Source: Acidobacteriota bacterium (GTDB lineage Bacteria; Acidobacteriota; Terriglobia; Bryobacterales; Bryobacteraceae). From it: a stretch of 44,687 nucleotides of DNA. This document shows positions 27,244 to 35,427 of the stretch, one piece after another; the first letter of the stretch is position 1; each line of letters starts with the position of its first letter. The notes below the pieces were generated by a model. It made no database searches. It was not told the origin of the DNA and worked only from the letters and a program-made list of their open reading frames with translations. Location: the NCBI GenBank assembly GCA_025353165.1, contig JANXRE010000087.1, positions 1-44,687 of the forward strand. Direction: 5' to 3'. The position numbers and the translations under genes were made by a program.

Positions 27244-27600
27244 ATGAATCCTTCCGAATCGGTACCGTCGCTGCCGCAGGGCGTGTCTGTCGAGCCGACG
27301 CAGTCGAATCTGGGCGCAATGAATCAGTCCGCCGCCAACAACGCTTCTCCGGTCAGCGGCGGCATTGTTTCATGCCAGGAGAAAAGCTGGTTCGCCATCC
27401 GGGTTGTCGATGAAAAAAACGCCGTGGTGGAGGGGCTGAGATTGAAACTGAAAATCACTGGCCTGGGCGACGCCGAGCGGGTGACGTCCAAGGCCGTGGA
27501 TCCGGTTAGGATTAATGACCTGGATCCTGGCGGAAAAGGCGATGTGCTTTCCATCGAAGCAGAAGAGGTTGTTTGGGAAGCAGTGGGAGACATTACGTAA
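27244..27600 (+). CDS. Small protein with Ig-like 'spike/carboxypeptidase-regulatory' type domain
   Basis: 118 residues. The ATG at 27244 has AAGGAG 11 nt upstream; a later ATG at 27319 is possible. The first about 40 residues are Ser/Asn/Gln/Pro-rich and likely disordered. The rest is a beta domain, SWFAIRVVDEKNAVVEGLRL then KLKITGLGD and VRINDLDPGGKGDVLSI. This pattern (AIRVVDEk..vveGl.l.l) resembles small domains that accompany contractile-injection spike and effector proteins, and also general CarboxypepD_reg-like folds. No signal peptide. First gene of the cassette that continues with the large protease gene. Role inferred only from neighbourhood and fold resemblance. Confidence 0.6.
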   Translation: MNPSESVPSLPQGVSVEPTQSNLGAMNQSAANNASPVSGGIVSCQEKSWFAIRVVDEKNAVVEGLRLKLKITGLGDAERVTSKAVDPVRINDLDPGGKGDVLSIEAEEVVWEAVGDIT

Positions 27601-27648
27601 CAGCGTCTTGCGATTCGCGAGAGATGACTGCAGCCGCCACCATCCCCT

Positions 27649-28755
27649 ATGGTCCGAGTTTTCAAGCTGGCAACACCCTACACACCGGTGGCCGACGAGA
27701 CCTTCGCCGATATTGTGAAGACGAAGTGCGAAGCTGCCGAGCCACCGGTGACCGAAGAAGAAGTCGCACTCTTCAATTGGGGCACCAAGGAGCCGAAAGA
27801 AGTTGTTCGGGCGCTGGTCGAACTGGTTGGGTGCAAGAAGGCTGACGACGAGCCGGGGAAGTGCGTCCTCGATCCGGCGCTCGGGCCGCCGGACAGCAAG
27901 ATCCTGCTGCCGAAGCTCTGGAAAAAAGAAGGACTGGCTTTTGAGCAGAATCACGAGTTGAAGGTGAAGCGGTGGCTGCCTGCCACGGCGATTGCCATCA
28001 CAAAGCTCGACAAATGGTTCCTCCCCGCCGACGAAAGTTGCGACGTGGGCTACGCTCTGGAAGGACTTCATGCGCGGGCCATGAGGGTCGACATGGAAGT
28101 GTACGCCAGTAATTATACAAAGGCGACGGCAACCAACGATGGCGAGTTCGTGAATTACGCTTACGCGGACATCCCGGATACTCCGATCCTGAAGAAGCCA
28201 CTATCAGCCGACGCGGCCGAGCGCAGTACCCCGGCCGAAAACTCCTGGAAGGGCGAGAGCGAAGCGGCCGAGGGAGTTTTGAAGCCGAGGGACAAAGCGA
28301 AGCGATACATCAACGTCGCGTCCTCTCCGTATACCGTGTGCCTGCGCTACTACGAGGACGATGCGCACAAAAAAGCGATGCTGCGGATGGACTCGTTCTG
28401 GCCACGGTGGTCAGGCACCGGTGGCGGCAGAGCGGTAGTCGACGATTCGCTGAAGTTCAAGTGGACCCTCAAGGATTGCCCCGGCGGGATGCAGGGGCAG
28501 TTCCAGATCTTCGACAAGGAAGACAAGATCGTTTGGCGCCAGGCGCTGACTGCGGCTGAGTGCGGCAATGGCGAGCATACACACGACTGGACGCAAGGCA
28601 GAATCTTGGTCACAGAAGACAAGATGCCGTACCGGGTGCAGATCCAGGTGCATACACCCAAGGAAGAGGACAAAGGGCTCGGGCTCGCGGGGATGCACAC
28701 CGAAAGTCCGGCTGTTGACCGATCCGGCGATTGGAACTCACGGAGCCGATCATGA
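27649..28755 (+). CDS. Large LysM-like/metzincin protein, fragment 1 (N-terminal part)
   Basis: 369 codons. The N-terminal YTPVADETFADIVKTKCEAA... ALFNWGTKEPKEVVRALVEL follows the helix-strand plan of an atypical LysM-like module. The next about 250 residues are a mixed alpha/beta body without a family I know (YTVCLRYYEDDAHKKAMLRM, FQIFDKEDKIVWRQALTAAE). An alternative start at 27624, with GAGAG before it, reads IPYGPSFQAGN in another frame and may be the original N-terminus, so a further indel near 27670 is possible. At AAA (28703-28705) the frame is lost: removing one A gives HTEVRLLTDPAIGTHGADHE, continuous with fragment 2. The last about 16 residues of this frame are therefore probably not native. 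Confidence 0.65.
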   Translation: MVRVFKLATPYTPVADETFADIVKTKCEAAEPPVTEEEVALFNWGTKEPKEVVRALVELVGCKKADDEPGKCVLDPALGPPDSKILLPKLWKKEGLAFEQNHELKVKRWLPATAIAITKLDKWFLPADESCDVGYALEGLHARAMRVDMEVYASNYTKATATNDGEFVNYAYADIPDTPILKKPLSADAAERSTPAENSWKGESEAAEGVLKPRDKAKRYINVASSPYTVCLRYYEDDAHKKAMLRMDSFWPRWSGTGGGRAVVDDSLKFKWTLKDCPGGMQGQFQIFDKEDKIVWRQALTAAECGNGEHTHDWTQGRILVTEDKMPYRVQIQVHTPKEEDKGLGLAGMHTESPAVDRSGDWNSRSRS

Positions 28756-28783
28756 GCAGGATCCGCAGGTGCTGAAGTTTCAG

Positions 28784-30559
28784 ATGGCGCCGTTTTATTC
28801 CGGCAAGGATCCGGCCGAGGATTCGGCCAAGGGCCGGAAACTGCGCCTGGCCAAGGCCGGCTATCATCCCGGACCAATTGAGGACGGGGAAGCGCAGGCA
28901 CCCTATGTGATGGCCGTCAAGGAATTCCAGCGCGATCACATGAAGAGCGGCGGACTGCTCGGCAAGGATCAGCGCATCAAGTGCGATGGCAGCATCACCG
29001 ACGACACCAAGAAACTGATCAAGGAACAGGAGCCGAACCGGCGTCCGCTGTTCGCCGCCGACGACCGGACGGACATAACCGCCGAAGACACATTAAAAAC
29101 GAGCCTCAACGACAAAACGACCCAAATCATTGCCTGGGTGGACGACCGGCACAACTACACGAGCACTGACCCAGCCTTCGCCGCCCATCTGCTGCCGGAG
29201 ATGGGCCTCGAGGATTATCACCACGCCATGGATTCCGGAGATGGCAAGACGACCGATGACGAGGACTCGACATGCCGGCCGTGGCTGCCGGTCGAAGTGG
29301 GCTTGCCGTTGATGAAGAAGGCGGACGTCCTGGGGGCCGCGAACCCGGCGATCCCAGAAGTGTCGGATTCGATGCGCAATTCCACCGGGCCGATCCGGGT
29401 GGACTGGACTTTCCGCGATCTGCCGCCCGAGTACAAGACAGATCCCGCCGAATACAACGCCAACCGTACTCGTCCACTGCGCTATCTCACCACCGCGATT
29501 GACACCGCCAAAGGCACACACAACGGCAAGGAGGCGTTCAACTGCCCGAAGACCCTGGGCGGGATCCGGGAAGCGAATTACTTCGAGCTTCCGTTGGGGA
29601 ACGAGGCCGAAAGCCTGATGCCGTGGAAAGCTCTGCCGGACGACCCCGGGGTCTGTTCGGTGACGCACGACGATTTGGGACAGGATGCCGAGCGCGTATA
29701 CGCGAAGCGGGTGGGCAAGGCCGGGGTGTACTTGCATCCGTCGATCATCGGCGGGGACGGCTACCAGTTCCGCGCTCAGGTGAGTTTTCGGGATCTTCCT
29801 TCGGGCGCGACCCACCCTAACTGGAAGGTTCTGCGCGACCGGTATGAAAGCACTACTCTTCCCCAGGCGCACACCGCGCCGATCCGGCTGTGGCGCAAGG
29901 ACTCCTATCGCGGCTACGTGAAGTGGACCGACGGCGCCAGCCATTGGGGCGCACCTAACACAAGGTGCAACAAGTTCTACGAGCCCGCCATGGTGCACAT
30001 GGTGCGAGAGAATGACAGCGCCGATTCGTTCACGGCTACTTCGATGTTCAGCTTCTTGTTGGGTTCGCGGGAGTTTCGAAATCTGATTTCCCCCTACATA
30101 CGGAAGGGGATGGGCGACAACGTAAAGACCGATCGTTATCGCCCGGCAGACGAAATGACGCTGACGAACGATACGGTTTGGCCCTGGTCCACGGCCAAGC
30201 ATTTAGGCGTGCAGGGCGTTCCTCCGCCCGGCACCCACGAAGCTAACTACTGGGCTGTTTGGGGCACCAAGATCCTAAATAACACCTGGCGTGCGTTCCG
30301 CGAACCGCTGGTGTACGACCTGTTGTCGAAAATCGAACGCGACAAGGGCCTGCTGCGCGGTCATTTAATCTGCGAGTTCAAGGCGTCACCTCAATACTGG
30401 ACGGAGGCCTATTTCTGCAGCGTCTGCAACACCGACCAGGTGCTGATCGAAACCGATGTCGACGGCGGGTCCGGCCAAGGCGAGGCGTGCCGGGGGGGAG
30501 CCTGTGTGCACGGGGACGATGCAGCAGGCCTCGCAGACCGCGGCCGGCTGGTTCAGTAA
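28784..30559 (+). CDS. Large LysM-like/metzincin protein, fragment 2 (central part)
   Basis: Protein-like reading begins at about 28706, joined to fragment 1. In-frame starts are GTG 28769 and ATG 28784. A peptidoglycan-binding-like module comes first (LRLAKAGYHPGPIEDGEAQA then PYVMAVKEFQRDH). A long body with many aromatic and charged blocks follows (IIAWVDDRHNYTSTDPAF, GPIRVDWTFRDLPPEY, CSVTHDDLGQDAERVYAKRV, HPSIIGGDGYQFRAQVSFRD, PIRLWRKDSYRGYVKW). I loosely recall similar large uncharacterised proteins in myxobacteria but cannot verify this. Near the end a Cys pair (YFCSVCNTDQVLIE) starts a zinc-ribbon-like region. The frame fails at a run of seven G (30492-30498); one G fewer continues as GEPVCTGTMQQASQTAAGWF. 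The final about 20 residues of this frame are thus not native. Confidence 0.65.
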   Translation: MAPFYSGKDPAEDSAKGRKLRLAKAGYHPGPIEDGEAQAPYVMAVKEFQRDHMKSGGLLGKDQRIKCDGSITDDTKKLIKEQEPNRRPLFAADDRTDITAEDTLKTSLNDKTTQIIAWVDDRHNYTSTDPAFAAHLLPEMGLEDYHHAMDSGDGKTTDDEDSTCRPWLPVEVGLPLMKKADVLGAANPAIPEVSDSMRNSTGPIRVDWTFRDLPPEYKTDPAEYNANRTRPLRYLTTAIDTAKGTHNGKEAFNCPKTLGGIREANYFELPLGNEAESLMPWKALPDDPGVCSVTHDDLGQDAERVYAKRVGKAGVYLHPSIIGGDGYQFRAQVSFRDLPSGATHPNWKVLRDRYESTTLPQAHTAPIRLWRKDSYRGYVKWTDGASHWGAPNTRCNKFYEPAMVHMVRENDSADSFTATSMFSFLLGSREFRNLISPYIRKGMGDNVKTDRYRPADEMTLTNDTVWPWSTAKHLGVQGVPPPGTHEANYWAVWGTKILNNTWRAFREPLVYDLLSKIERDKGLLRGHLICEFKASPQYWTEAYFCSVCNTDQVLIETDVDGGSGQGEACRGGACVHGDDAAGLADRGRLVQ

Positions 30560-30595
30560 AAATCTCGGCGGCAGCTCGGTCAGTACGACTTACAC

Positions 30596-31114
30596 GTGCA
30601 GCGTATGCGGCCGTACCCAAACGGTGAACGAGACAGCGGCGAACGCGGGTTCCGGGGCCAATGTCGCCTGCGGACTGCCGTGTCCGCGCCGTGGCGTGAT
30701 GACAGCCGATCCCGGTTCGAAGAAGCCACGAAGCGTCCAGGGCCGGTGGCAAAGCTGTCTTTACCATCTTGGGGCGGCCCGCTGGGCGGGCTTTTCCTGG
30801 ACGATGGGACGGACGCCCGCAGTTTCTGGGCTCACGAAATCGGACATCACAAACATCTGGAGCATGCCGCCGATGTGATCTCCGTTGCGGCGCAACACGA
30901 TCGCGCCATCAATACGGTGGACAACGCGGTTACCACCGATCCCGACGCGGACTCTCAATGTTGGGATCGGGCCTGCATCATGGGCTACGTCTGCCAGGAC
31001 GACGACAAGACCAAGCCTGACGCGGGGTACTTTTGCGGCAAGTGTCTGCTGAAACTACGCGGATGGAAAGTGCAAGGTCTTGCGGATCCGGCCGGAAACC
31101 TGGCGGGCCCATGA
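30596..31114 (+). CDS. Large LysM-like/metzincin protein, fragment 3 (C-terminal protease domain)
   Basis: The first about 40 codons of this frame are not native: between 30499 and about 30720 the protein-like reading is in another frame (YTCSVCGRTQTVNETAANAG, second Cys pair). From about 30722 the native frame is this one: PVAKLSLPSWGGPLGGLFLD, then FWAHEIGHHKHLEHA with HExxHxxxxxH at 30833-30865. About 37 residues later comes CWDRACIMGY (Met at 30980), matching the metzincin Met-turn. The metzincin Gly at position 8 of the zinc motif is His here. More Cys pairs (YVCQDDD, YFCGKCLLKLRGW) close the protein. The fragment's stop overlaps the next gene's start (ATGA at 31111-31114). A zinc endopeptidase role is inferred from these motifs. 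Confidence 0.65.
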   Translation: MQRMRPYPNGERDSGERGFRGQCRLRTAVSAPWRDDSRSRFEEATKRPGPVAKLSLPSWGGPLGGLFLDDGTDARSFWAHEIGHHKHLEHAADVISVAAQHDRAINTVDNAVTTDPDADSQCWDRACIMGYVCQDDDKTKPDAGYFCGKCLLKLRGWKVQGLADPAGNLAGP

Positions 31115-32592
31115 TGAAACGCCGCTCGATCCTTGCCGTGTCCATCACGGCTCTGGTGTTTACCTGGCGTGGTTGGCATCTGCGCGCGGAGGCCGAGCCG
31201 CCGCAAGCCGCACCAGGGAAGGAGACGAGGAAGATGAACAACGCCGTAATCGCGACATTCCCAACTGCGCCAGCCGTCTTGTCGGGCCAGGCTCTTGTGG
31301 TGCGCACGCTGTTCGACAACCGCGGCTCTGAGCCGGTGGATGGACCCAGCCGCCGCCAGATGTCCGCGTCCACGTACATCCTGCGTTCCCAAGCCGAGGG
31401 CGGCCCGGTATATGGCCTGTCGGCGTTAATGACGCTCCGCCGCCGCTCTCCGGATAAAGTCGGCACCCCCGCGGCAGAGACCCAGGCGATTCCCGCCGGC
31501 CAGAAGGTGCAGCGCCAGGAGGATATCGCCGACTACTGGAATGAGGGGTTCGCGCCGGGCAAGTACTGGTTGACGGTTCGCTGGGGCGCGGCCGGGATGG
31601 AATCGGCCAAATCCGAGGTGGCCGTTCTGCCGCTCGCTGTCGAGAGTATGTCGAGCTTTGTTTCCGAAGATTCTCTGTCAACCGTACTGGCCCACCACCG
31701 TACGGACGGGCAGGTGACGCTGCTGCAGCGGGAGTCCGACGTGCGCGATCCTCGCGAAGGGACATTTGAGGTGCGCGCGATTTTGCCGAAGGGTGGTCCG
31801 GTGAGCGTTGCGACGGCCATCGACATCGTGCCCGCCGGTAGCGGCCGGTGGTACGCGTGGCTGCGGGACGGGCAGTTGGCGGCGGCCAATGGATGGGGGA
31901 ACAAGATCATCGTCTCAGCCCCGCCGATTCCCGCCGGTGGCGAGCTATTGAGCCCGGGATTTCAAGTGGCCGTGGGGACAGGGTTCTTCGCAACGGTGAC
32001 CGCGGACGGGCATCTGGCGACGTACCTGGTTACCAACGCGGGAATCGGCAAGAGCTGGGCCGCCGATCTGGGCAGCGCGAACGCGCCCGGCAAGGTGCGG
32101 TGGAATTGCCAGGCCGACCGGTCCGTGGCGGTGTCCTGGGAAGAACCGGGCGGGCGGGTGATGGGACGCTCGTTCGATGCCGATGGAAAGCCGCGCGAGG
32201 CCGCGCCGAGGGTGATCGTGCCGGGGCGTCCGGTTGCGTGGGGATTGCCGGCTACCGGTGTGCCGAAGGTCTGGGCCCTGGCCGGCGACGCGACGCAGTA
32301 CGTGGTGTTCCGGATCAGTCCGGCGGGAGATCGCGCGATGACCAACCTGCCGGCGATCAGCGGCGTTGTGGCCTGGGATGTTCAGGAATTGTCGCCGGGC
32401 GGTTCGGGCATGATCGCCGCGATGACGCCTGGAAAGATTCACTCCAGCAGGTTGGACAATCCGGCGTGGATCGAGAATGAGGCGGCGGTGCGGCAGGGCC
32501 GGGACATGCACATCGTGTCGTTGAATGGGCGGACGATGTGGGCCGAATGGATCGAGCCGGGGTTCGGGATCCGCCGCGCAAAGCTTCCTTGA
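31111..32592 (+). CDS. Exported protein, last gene of the metzincin cassette
   Basis: 493 residues from the ATG at 31111 (ATGATG; the second ATG at 31114 is equally possible). The start overlaps the stop of the protease gene. N-terminal signal sequence MMKRRSILAVSITALVFTW with a long n-region, then a polar linker. Residues about 45-175 form an Ig-like beta domain (LSGQALVVRTLFDNRGSEPV ... FAPGKYWLTVRWGAAGME), comparable in outline to BsuPI-type or other Ig-fold inhibitors or adhesins. Residues about 190-490 look propeller-like, with repeating strand pairs (GFFATVTADGHLATYLVTN, DRSVAVSWEEPGGRVMGRS, VVFRISPAGDRAMTNL). Being coupled to the protease gene, it may be a chaperone, inhibitor or surface partner (speculative). 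Intact, unlike the gene before it. Confidence 0.7.
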   Translation: MMKRRSILAVSITALVFTWRGWHLRAEAEPPQAAPGKETRKMNNAVIATFPTAPAVLSGQALVVRTLFDNRGSEPVDGPSRRQMSASTYILRSQAEGGPVYGLSALMTLRRRSPDKVGTPAAETQAIPAGQKVQRQEDIADYWNEGFAPGKYWLTVRWGAAGMESAKSEVAVLPLAVESMSSFVSEDSLSTVLAHHRTDGQVTLLQRESDVRDPREGTFEVRAILPKGGPVSVATAIDIVPAGSGRWYAWLRDGQLAAANGWGNKIIVSAPPIPAGGELLSPGFQVAVGTGFFATVTADGHLATYLVTNAGIGKSWAADLGSANAPGKVRWNCQADRSVAVSWEEPGGRVMGRSFDADGKPREAAPRVIVPGRPVAWGLPATGVPKVWALAGDATQYVVFRISPAGDRAMTNLPAISGVVAWDVQELSPGGSGMIAAMTPGKIHSSRLDNPAWIENEAAVRQGRDMHIVSLNGRTMWAEWIEPGFGIRRAKLP

Positions 32593-33209
32593 AAAGGGTC
32601 GGGGTGATCATTCCTGACTCGCCACGGGAGCGGGGAAAGGCAAATGTCCGGTGGTGCCCGCGCGCATTGCTCGGTTGGTACACGGCTGTGGCGCCTCAAG
32701 AGACTTGCCGGGGATACGCCGGAACTGCGGAAGTAGCAAACTGCTCGGCGAATCGGCCCCTCTCTGGTCTTATTAGCCTGCCCGGGCGCGTTTGTGGTCG
32801 CTCCTCAAGCCCAAAAAGAGTCAGCTATCAGGTTTACTGGGAATCGAGAAAAAGCCGCTTGGGTTCAAGTTTCGTCTGGAAGAGCGAACGTGTCCTAAAC
32901 CGTGAGAGGTTGGCTCGCTCGTTTACTGTTTGTGGGCCGCTCGGAGAGAGCTGGCCGTCCACGAGAGTTGCTACCGTTGAGTCTTGCGCATCTTTCCACT
33001 ACTACCAGATCCAACTTCCTGGACGACGCGCAAACCGGAAGTTTGAAAGACAGCGGGGCGCGCACGGCCACCGGGTTGACTACACCTCTGAGCGGAGGGG
33101 TTGGACGCGATGGCATATAGCGACCCGCTGTTCGCCGACGGCGCGGATATGGATTTTGAGCGGCCTGTACCTACGAATGCGAGTGGCGGGGTTGGACGGG
33201 ATGGCGAGA
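32593..33209. other. 617-bp non-coding stretch at the right side of the island
   Basis: No recognisable gene. A reading across it exists on the plus strand, but its composition (Ser/Arg/Gly/Cys, no domain) does not look coding. The part around 32750-33010 is AT-richer than the surroundings. The right end holds a 25-bp imperfect direct repeat (33090 and 33181) and then repeat copy C. Likely remains of a mobile or deleted segment. Confidence 0.5.
33090..33205 (+). repeat. 25-bp imperfect direct repeat, two copies 91 bp apart
   Basis: Copies at 33090-33114 and 33181-33205 agree at 22 of 25 positions and share the core GGGGTTGGACG. The second abuts repeat copy C, five bases before it. No inverted ends or gene inside the 66 bp between them. 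Confidence 0.7.
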
Positions 33210-33261
33210 ACAGGCGTCGCCATGAGTGGCGACGCGGCACGTACGAGTACGTGCGCCACGG
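33210..33261 (+). repeat. Double-hairpin interspersed repeat, copy C
   Basis: Hairpin 1 is GCGTCGCCA-TGAG-TGGCGACGC. Hairpin 2 is CACGTA-CGAG-TACGTG, where a G-C pair of copies A and D is replaced by an A-T pair on both sides of the stem. It ends exactly one base before the stop codon (33262-33264) of the hydrolase gene on the other strand. Confidence 0.87.
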
Positions 33262-35424
33262 TTACTCAAGCCGATTGACGACACAGGTCGTTGGGCGGAG
33301 TACGAGCGGTCTGATTCGGCCGTGCGGCGGGGGATCGGTTAGGGCCAAACGCCTGTTGCCCGAGGCCAGGTTCGCCTCTCGCATGCGGCTTACGAGGTCG
33401 TACTTCGGACGGTCCGTTGTATCCGTCAGGCCGAAGGCGTAGTGCTCGCCGTATACTGGCAAGGGTCCGCTACCCGGCCCGCGCCCGCTCAATGGCTCGT
33501 CGCGATATTGGAACCACATGACACCAACGGTCGACGGCTCTCGGGCGGCGTCCAGCACCCAGCGCTTGTACGCTTCGCCTGAGGCGGCGTCGCCCTCGGC
33601 GTTGGCCCACGGATAGGCCGCGAAGCCGCGCTCCATGCCGTACGTCGGCGGGAACGAGAATTCGCCTATCAACGACGGCTTGTCGAGTTGACTCAATAGA
33701 GCCACGAGATCCGGAGTCAGCAGGCTGAACGCGTAGCGGTCATAACCCAGCACGTCGCAGTTGGCCGCGGCGATGCGCCAGTCGGAGGGGTCCGCCCACC
33801 AGCCGGGCACGATCCAGAAGCCGAAGTAGAGGTGGTTCGGGTCGGCTTGCTTGAAGGTGTTGTAGATGAACTTGTGCAACTCGTTCTCGTAGTATTCGCG
33901 CAGGCTTTCGAGGTCGTTGGCGGGCGGCGACGGCGAGGTCGAATACAGCGCGTCCAGCGTGCCCGCGGTGATCTGCCAGCTCGCCGCCAGTTTCGAGACA
34001 CTGCCCGCGTACAGCGTATTCACGGCGTAGTCGAGCAGCGCTCGTTTGGCCGGCACTCCCGAGCTCATCCCCAGAATCTGCTGTGTCTCGGCGGCCATGA
34101 CGATGCCCTGAATCTCGTTCTGATACGACCAGCCGAGGATGCGCTTGGCGTTCGCGCGGCCAGCGACCTGGCTCTGAATGTCGGCCCGGAATTGCGCCTG
34201 GATACTCGCATCGAATGGATCGATGTGGGTCACCAGAGTAGGCGTCGAGCTGTAGAGCACCGGCAGCAAAGGCAGATCGCCCACTTCCGTCGCCCATTTG
34301 CCCAATCCGCTGAAGGCCCACCCGCGGATCCGGCGTTCGGTCAAGGCCGTCTCCCGCTCGCGCCAGTCGCCGCCGAACTTGCGAACCAGGTTAGAGGTGA
34401 TAAACGCGAAGTAGTCTACGCTGCCGGAATCGCCCCAAACATTGTGCCCCCAGGCGGCGGCATAGGACGGGTCGGTTCGATCCGGCAGATCAGCGAACAT
34501 CGCCGTGCGCCCCGTCAGCGGGGTCATGTCCCAGGTCAGCGCGGGCGCATCGCCGACGCCGGTGTAGAAGACCGGGTTGCCGTCGGGCGTGATCAGCCAC
34601 CAATAGCCTTTGCGCTTCGCAATTGTGTAGGAGCCCGTTGGCGTTTGGCGCCAGCCGGCGATCACGCTGCCGCCCCAGGCGTCATAGCCGCAAGCCGGTG
34701 GCAGTGCGTCGAGCCAGGACTGTTCGGTCGCGTCCGCGGCGGCCAGGTCGGCGTCGCTTTTCACTTTGCCGCTCCAGGGCGATTGAATGCTTTGGCCCCA
34801 GCGGTCGATCAACGGCTCCGCGGTATTCATCTGGTGAAAGGTGACCGGCGTCGCGATCACCTGGGTGTCCGTAGCGCTGGACGTAAATTGAATCGAGCCG
34901 CTGAGGGTTCCGCCAGTCAGCAGGATCACCTCGGAGGGGAGTTCGGTTCCGGCCGCGTGCGCTGTCACGGAACCGGCGGAATTCGAAATCGTCAGGTCGC
35001 CCTGCACGGCCAGGTAGGTTGTGGGAGACGCCGCCCAGTCCGGAATCTGATTCATCGTAACGGGCGAGACGAACGGCGCAAAGCCGCCCGGCGAGTGCGC
35101 CACCGTTACTCCATCCACTTGCAGCTCGGCGTAGGCCGGCGCGATGGTCGCCACGACCTTATAAGTGTGGCCGTATTGCCAAGCCTGCCGCAGGCTCGGA
35201 AAGCGCCAGCCCGTTCCGTCGGCGACGCCGAGGTACAGGGTGACGCCCTCGGGATGGCAACTGCCGTCGGACGCCGTAGTGGCTTCCAGGTCGAGATAGA
35301 AGCCTAGTTTATTGTTCCAGTCGCTCTGGCTTGCCAGCATCAGCCGGCAATCCCCGGCCCACAGCGCACCGGAACTTGAAATTAGAGCGGCGAGAAGGAG
35401 CCTCACGCCGACCATGAATATCAC
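33262..35424 (-). CDS. Secreted GH50-like (beta-agarase-type) glycoside hydrolase
   Basis: 720 residues with a signal peptide (about 1-23, VRLLLAALISSSGALWA). Residues about 25-205 form a beta-rich accessory domain. From about 210 (RWGQSIQSPWSGKVKSDADL, then GYWWLITPDGNPVFYTGVGD) the sequence follows the GH50 plan. The catalytic TIM barrel has the likely acid/base Glu437 in GWSYQNEIQG and the likely nucleophile Glu588 in KPSLIGEFSF, on strands 4 and 7 as in clan GH-A. It may cut an agarose-like or other galactan or plant/soil polysaccharide; substrate not determinable. The C-terminal about 30 residues (RRLALTDPPPHGRIRPLVLR...) look unrelated to the family and run into repeat copy C, so the original end may have been lost. 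It starts 3 bp after the metallophosphoesterase stop. Confidence 0.82.
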   Translation of the reverse strand: MIFMVGVRLLLAALISSSGALWAGDCRLMLASQSDWNNKLGFYLDLEATTASDGSCHPEGVTLYLGVADGTGWRFPSLRQAWQYGHTYKVVATIAPAYAELQVDGVTVAHSPGGFAPFVSPVTMNQIPDWAASPTTYLAVQGDLTISNSAGSVTAHAAGTELPSEVILLTGGTLSGSIQFTSSATDTQVIATPVTFHQMNTAEPLIDRWGQSIQSPWSGKVKSDADLAAADATEQSWLDALPPACGYDAWGGSVIAGWRQTPTGSYTIAKRKGYWWLITPDGNPVFYTGVGDAPALTWDMTPLTGRTAMFADLPDRTDPSYAAAWGHNVWGDSGSVDYFAFITSNLVRKFGGDWRERETALTERRIRGWAFSGLGKWATEVGDLPLLPVLYSSTPTLVTHIDPFDASIQAQFRADIQSQVAGRANAKRILGWSYQNEIQGIVMAAETQQILGMSSGVPAKRALLDYAVNTLYAGSVSKLAASWQITAGTLDALYSTSPSPPANDLESLREYYENELHKFIYNTFKQADPNHLYFGFWIVPGWWADPSDWRIAAANCDVLGYDRYAFSLLTPDLVALLSQLDKPSLIGEFSFPPTYGMERGFAAYPWANAEGDAASGEAYKRWVLDAAREPSTVGVMWFQYRDEPLSGRGPGSGPLPVYGEHYAFGLTDTTDRPKYDLVSRMREANLASGNRRLALTDPPPHGRIRPLVLRPTTCVVNRLE

Positions 35425-35427
35425 GTT

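Noticed and set aside
30492-30498. Programmed -1 frameshift at the G7 run
   Set aside because: The change needed is +1, not -1, and two other frame changes in the same gene have no slippery site. Transcript slippage losing one G cannot be excluded but is not needed.
32538-33278. 246-codon plus-strand frame across the non-coding stretch
   Set aside because: No domain, Ser/Arg/Cys-rich, runs through the direct repeats and repeat copy C; better explained as open by chance.
33832-35307. Long plus-strand open frame (491 codons) opposite the GH50-like gene
   Set aside because: Shadow of a GC-rich gene: Arg/Gly/His-rich composition, no domain, no ribosome site; the opposite strand has a complete family match.
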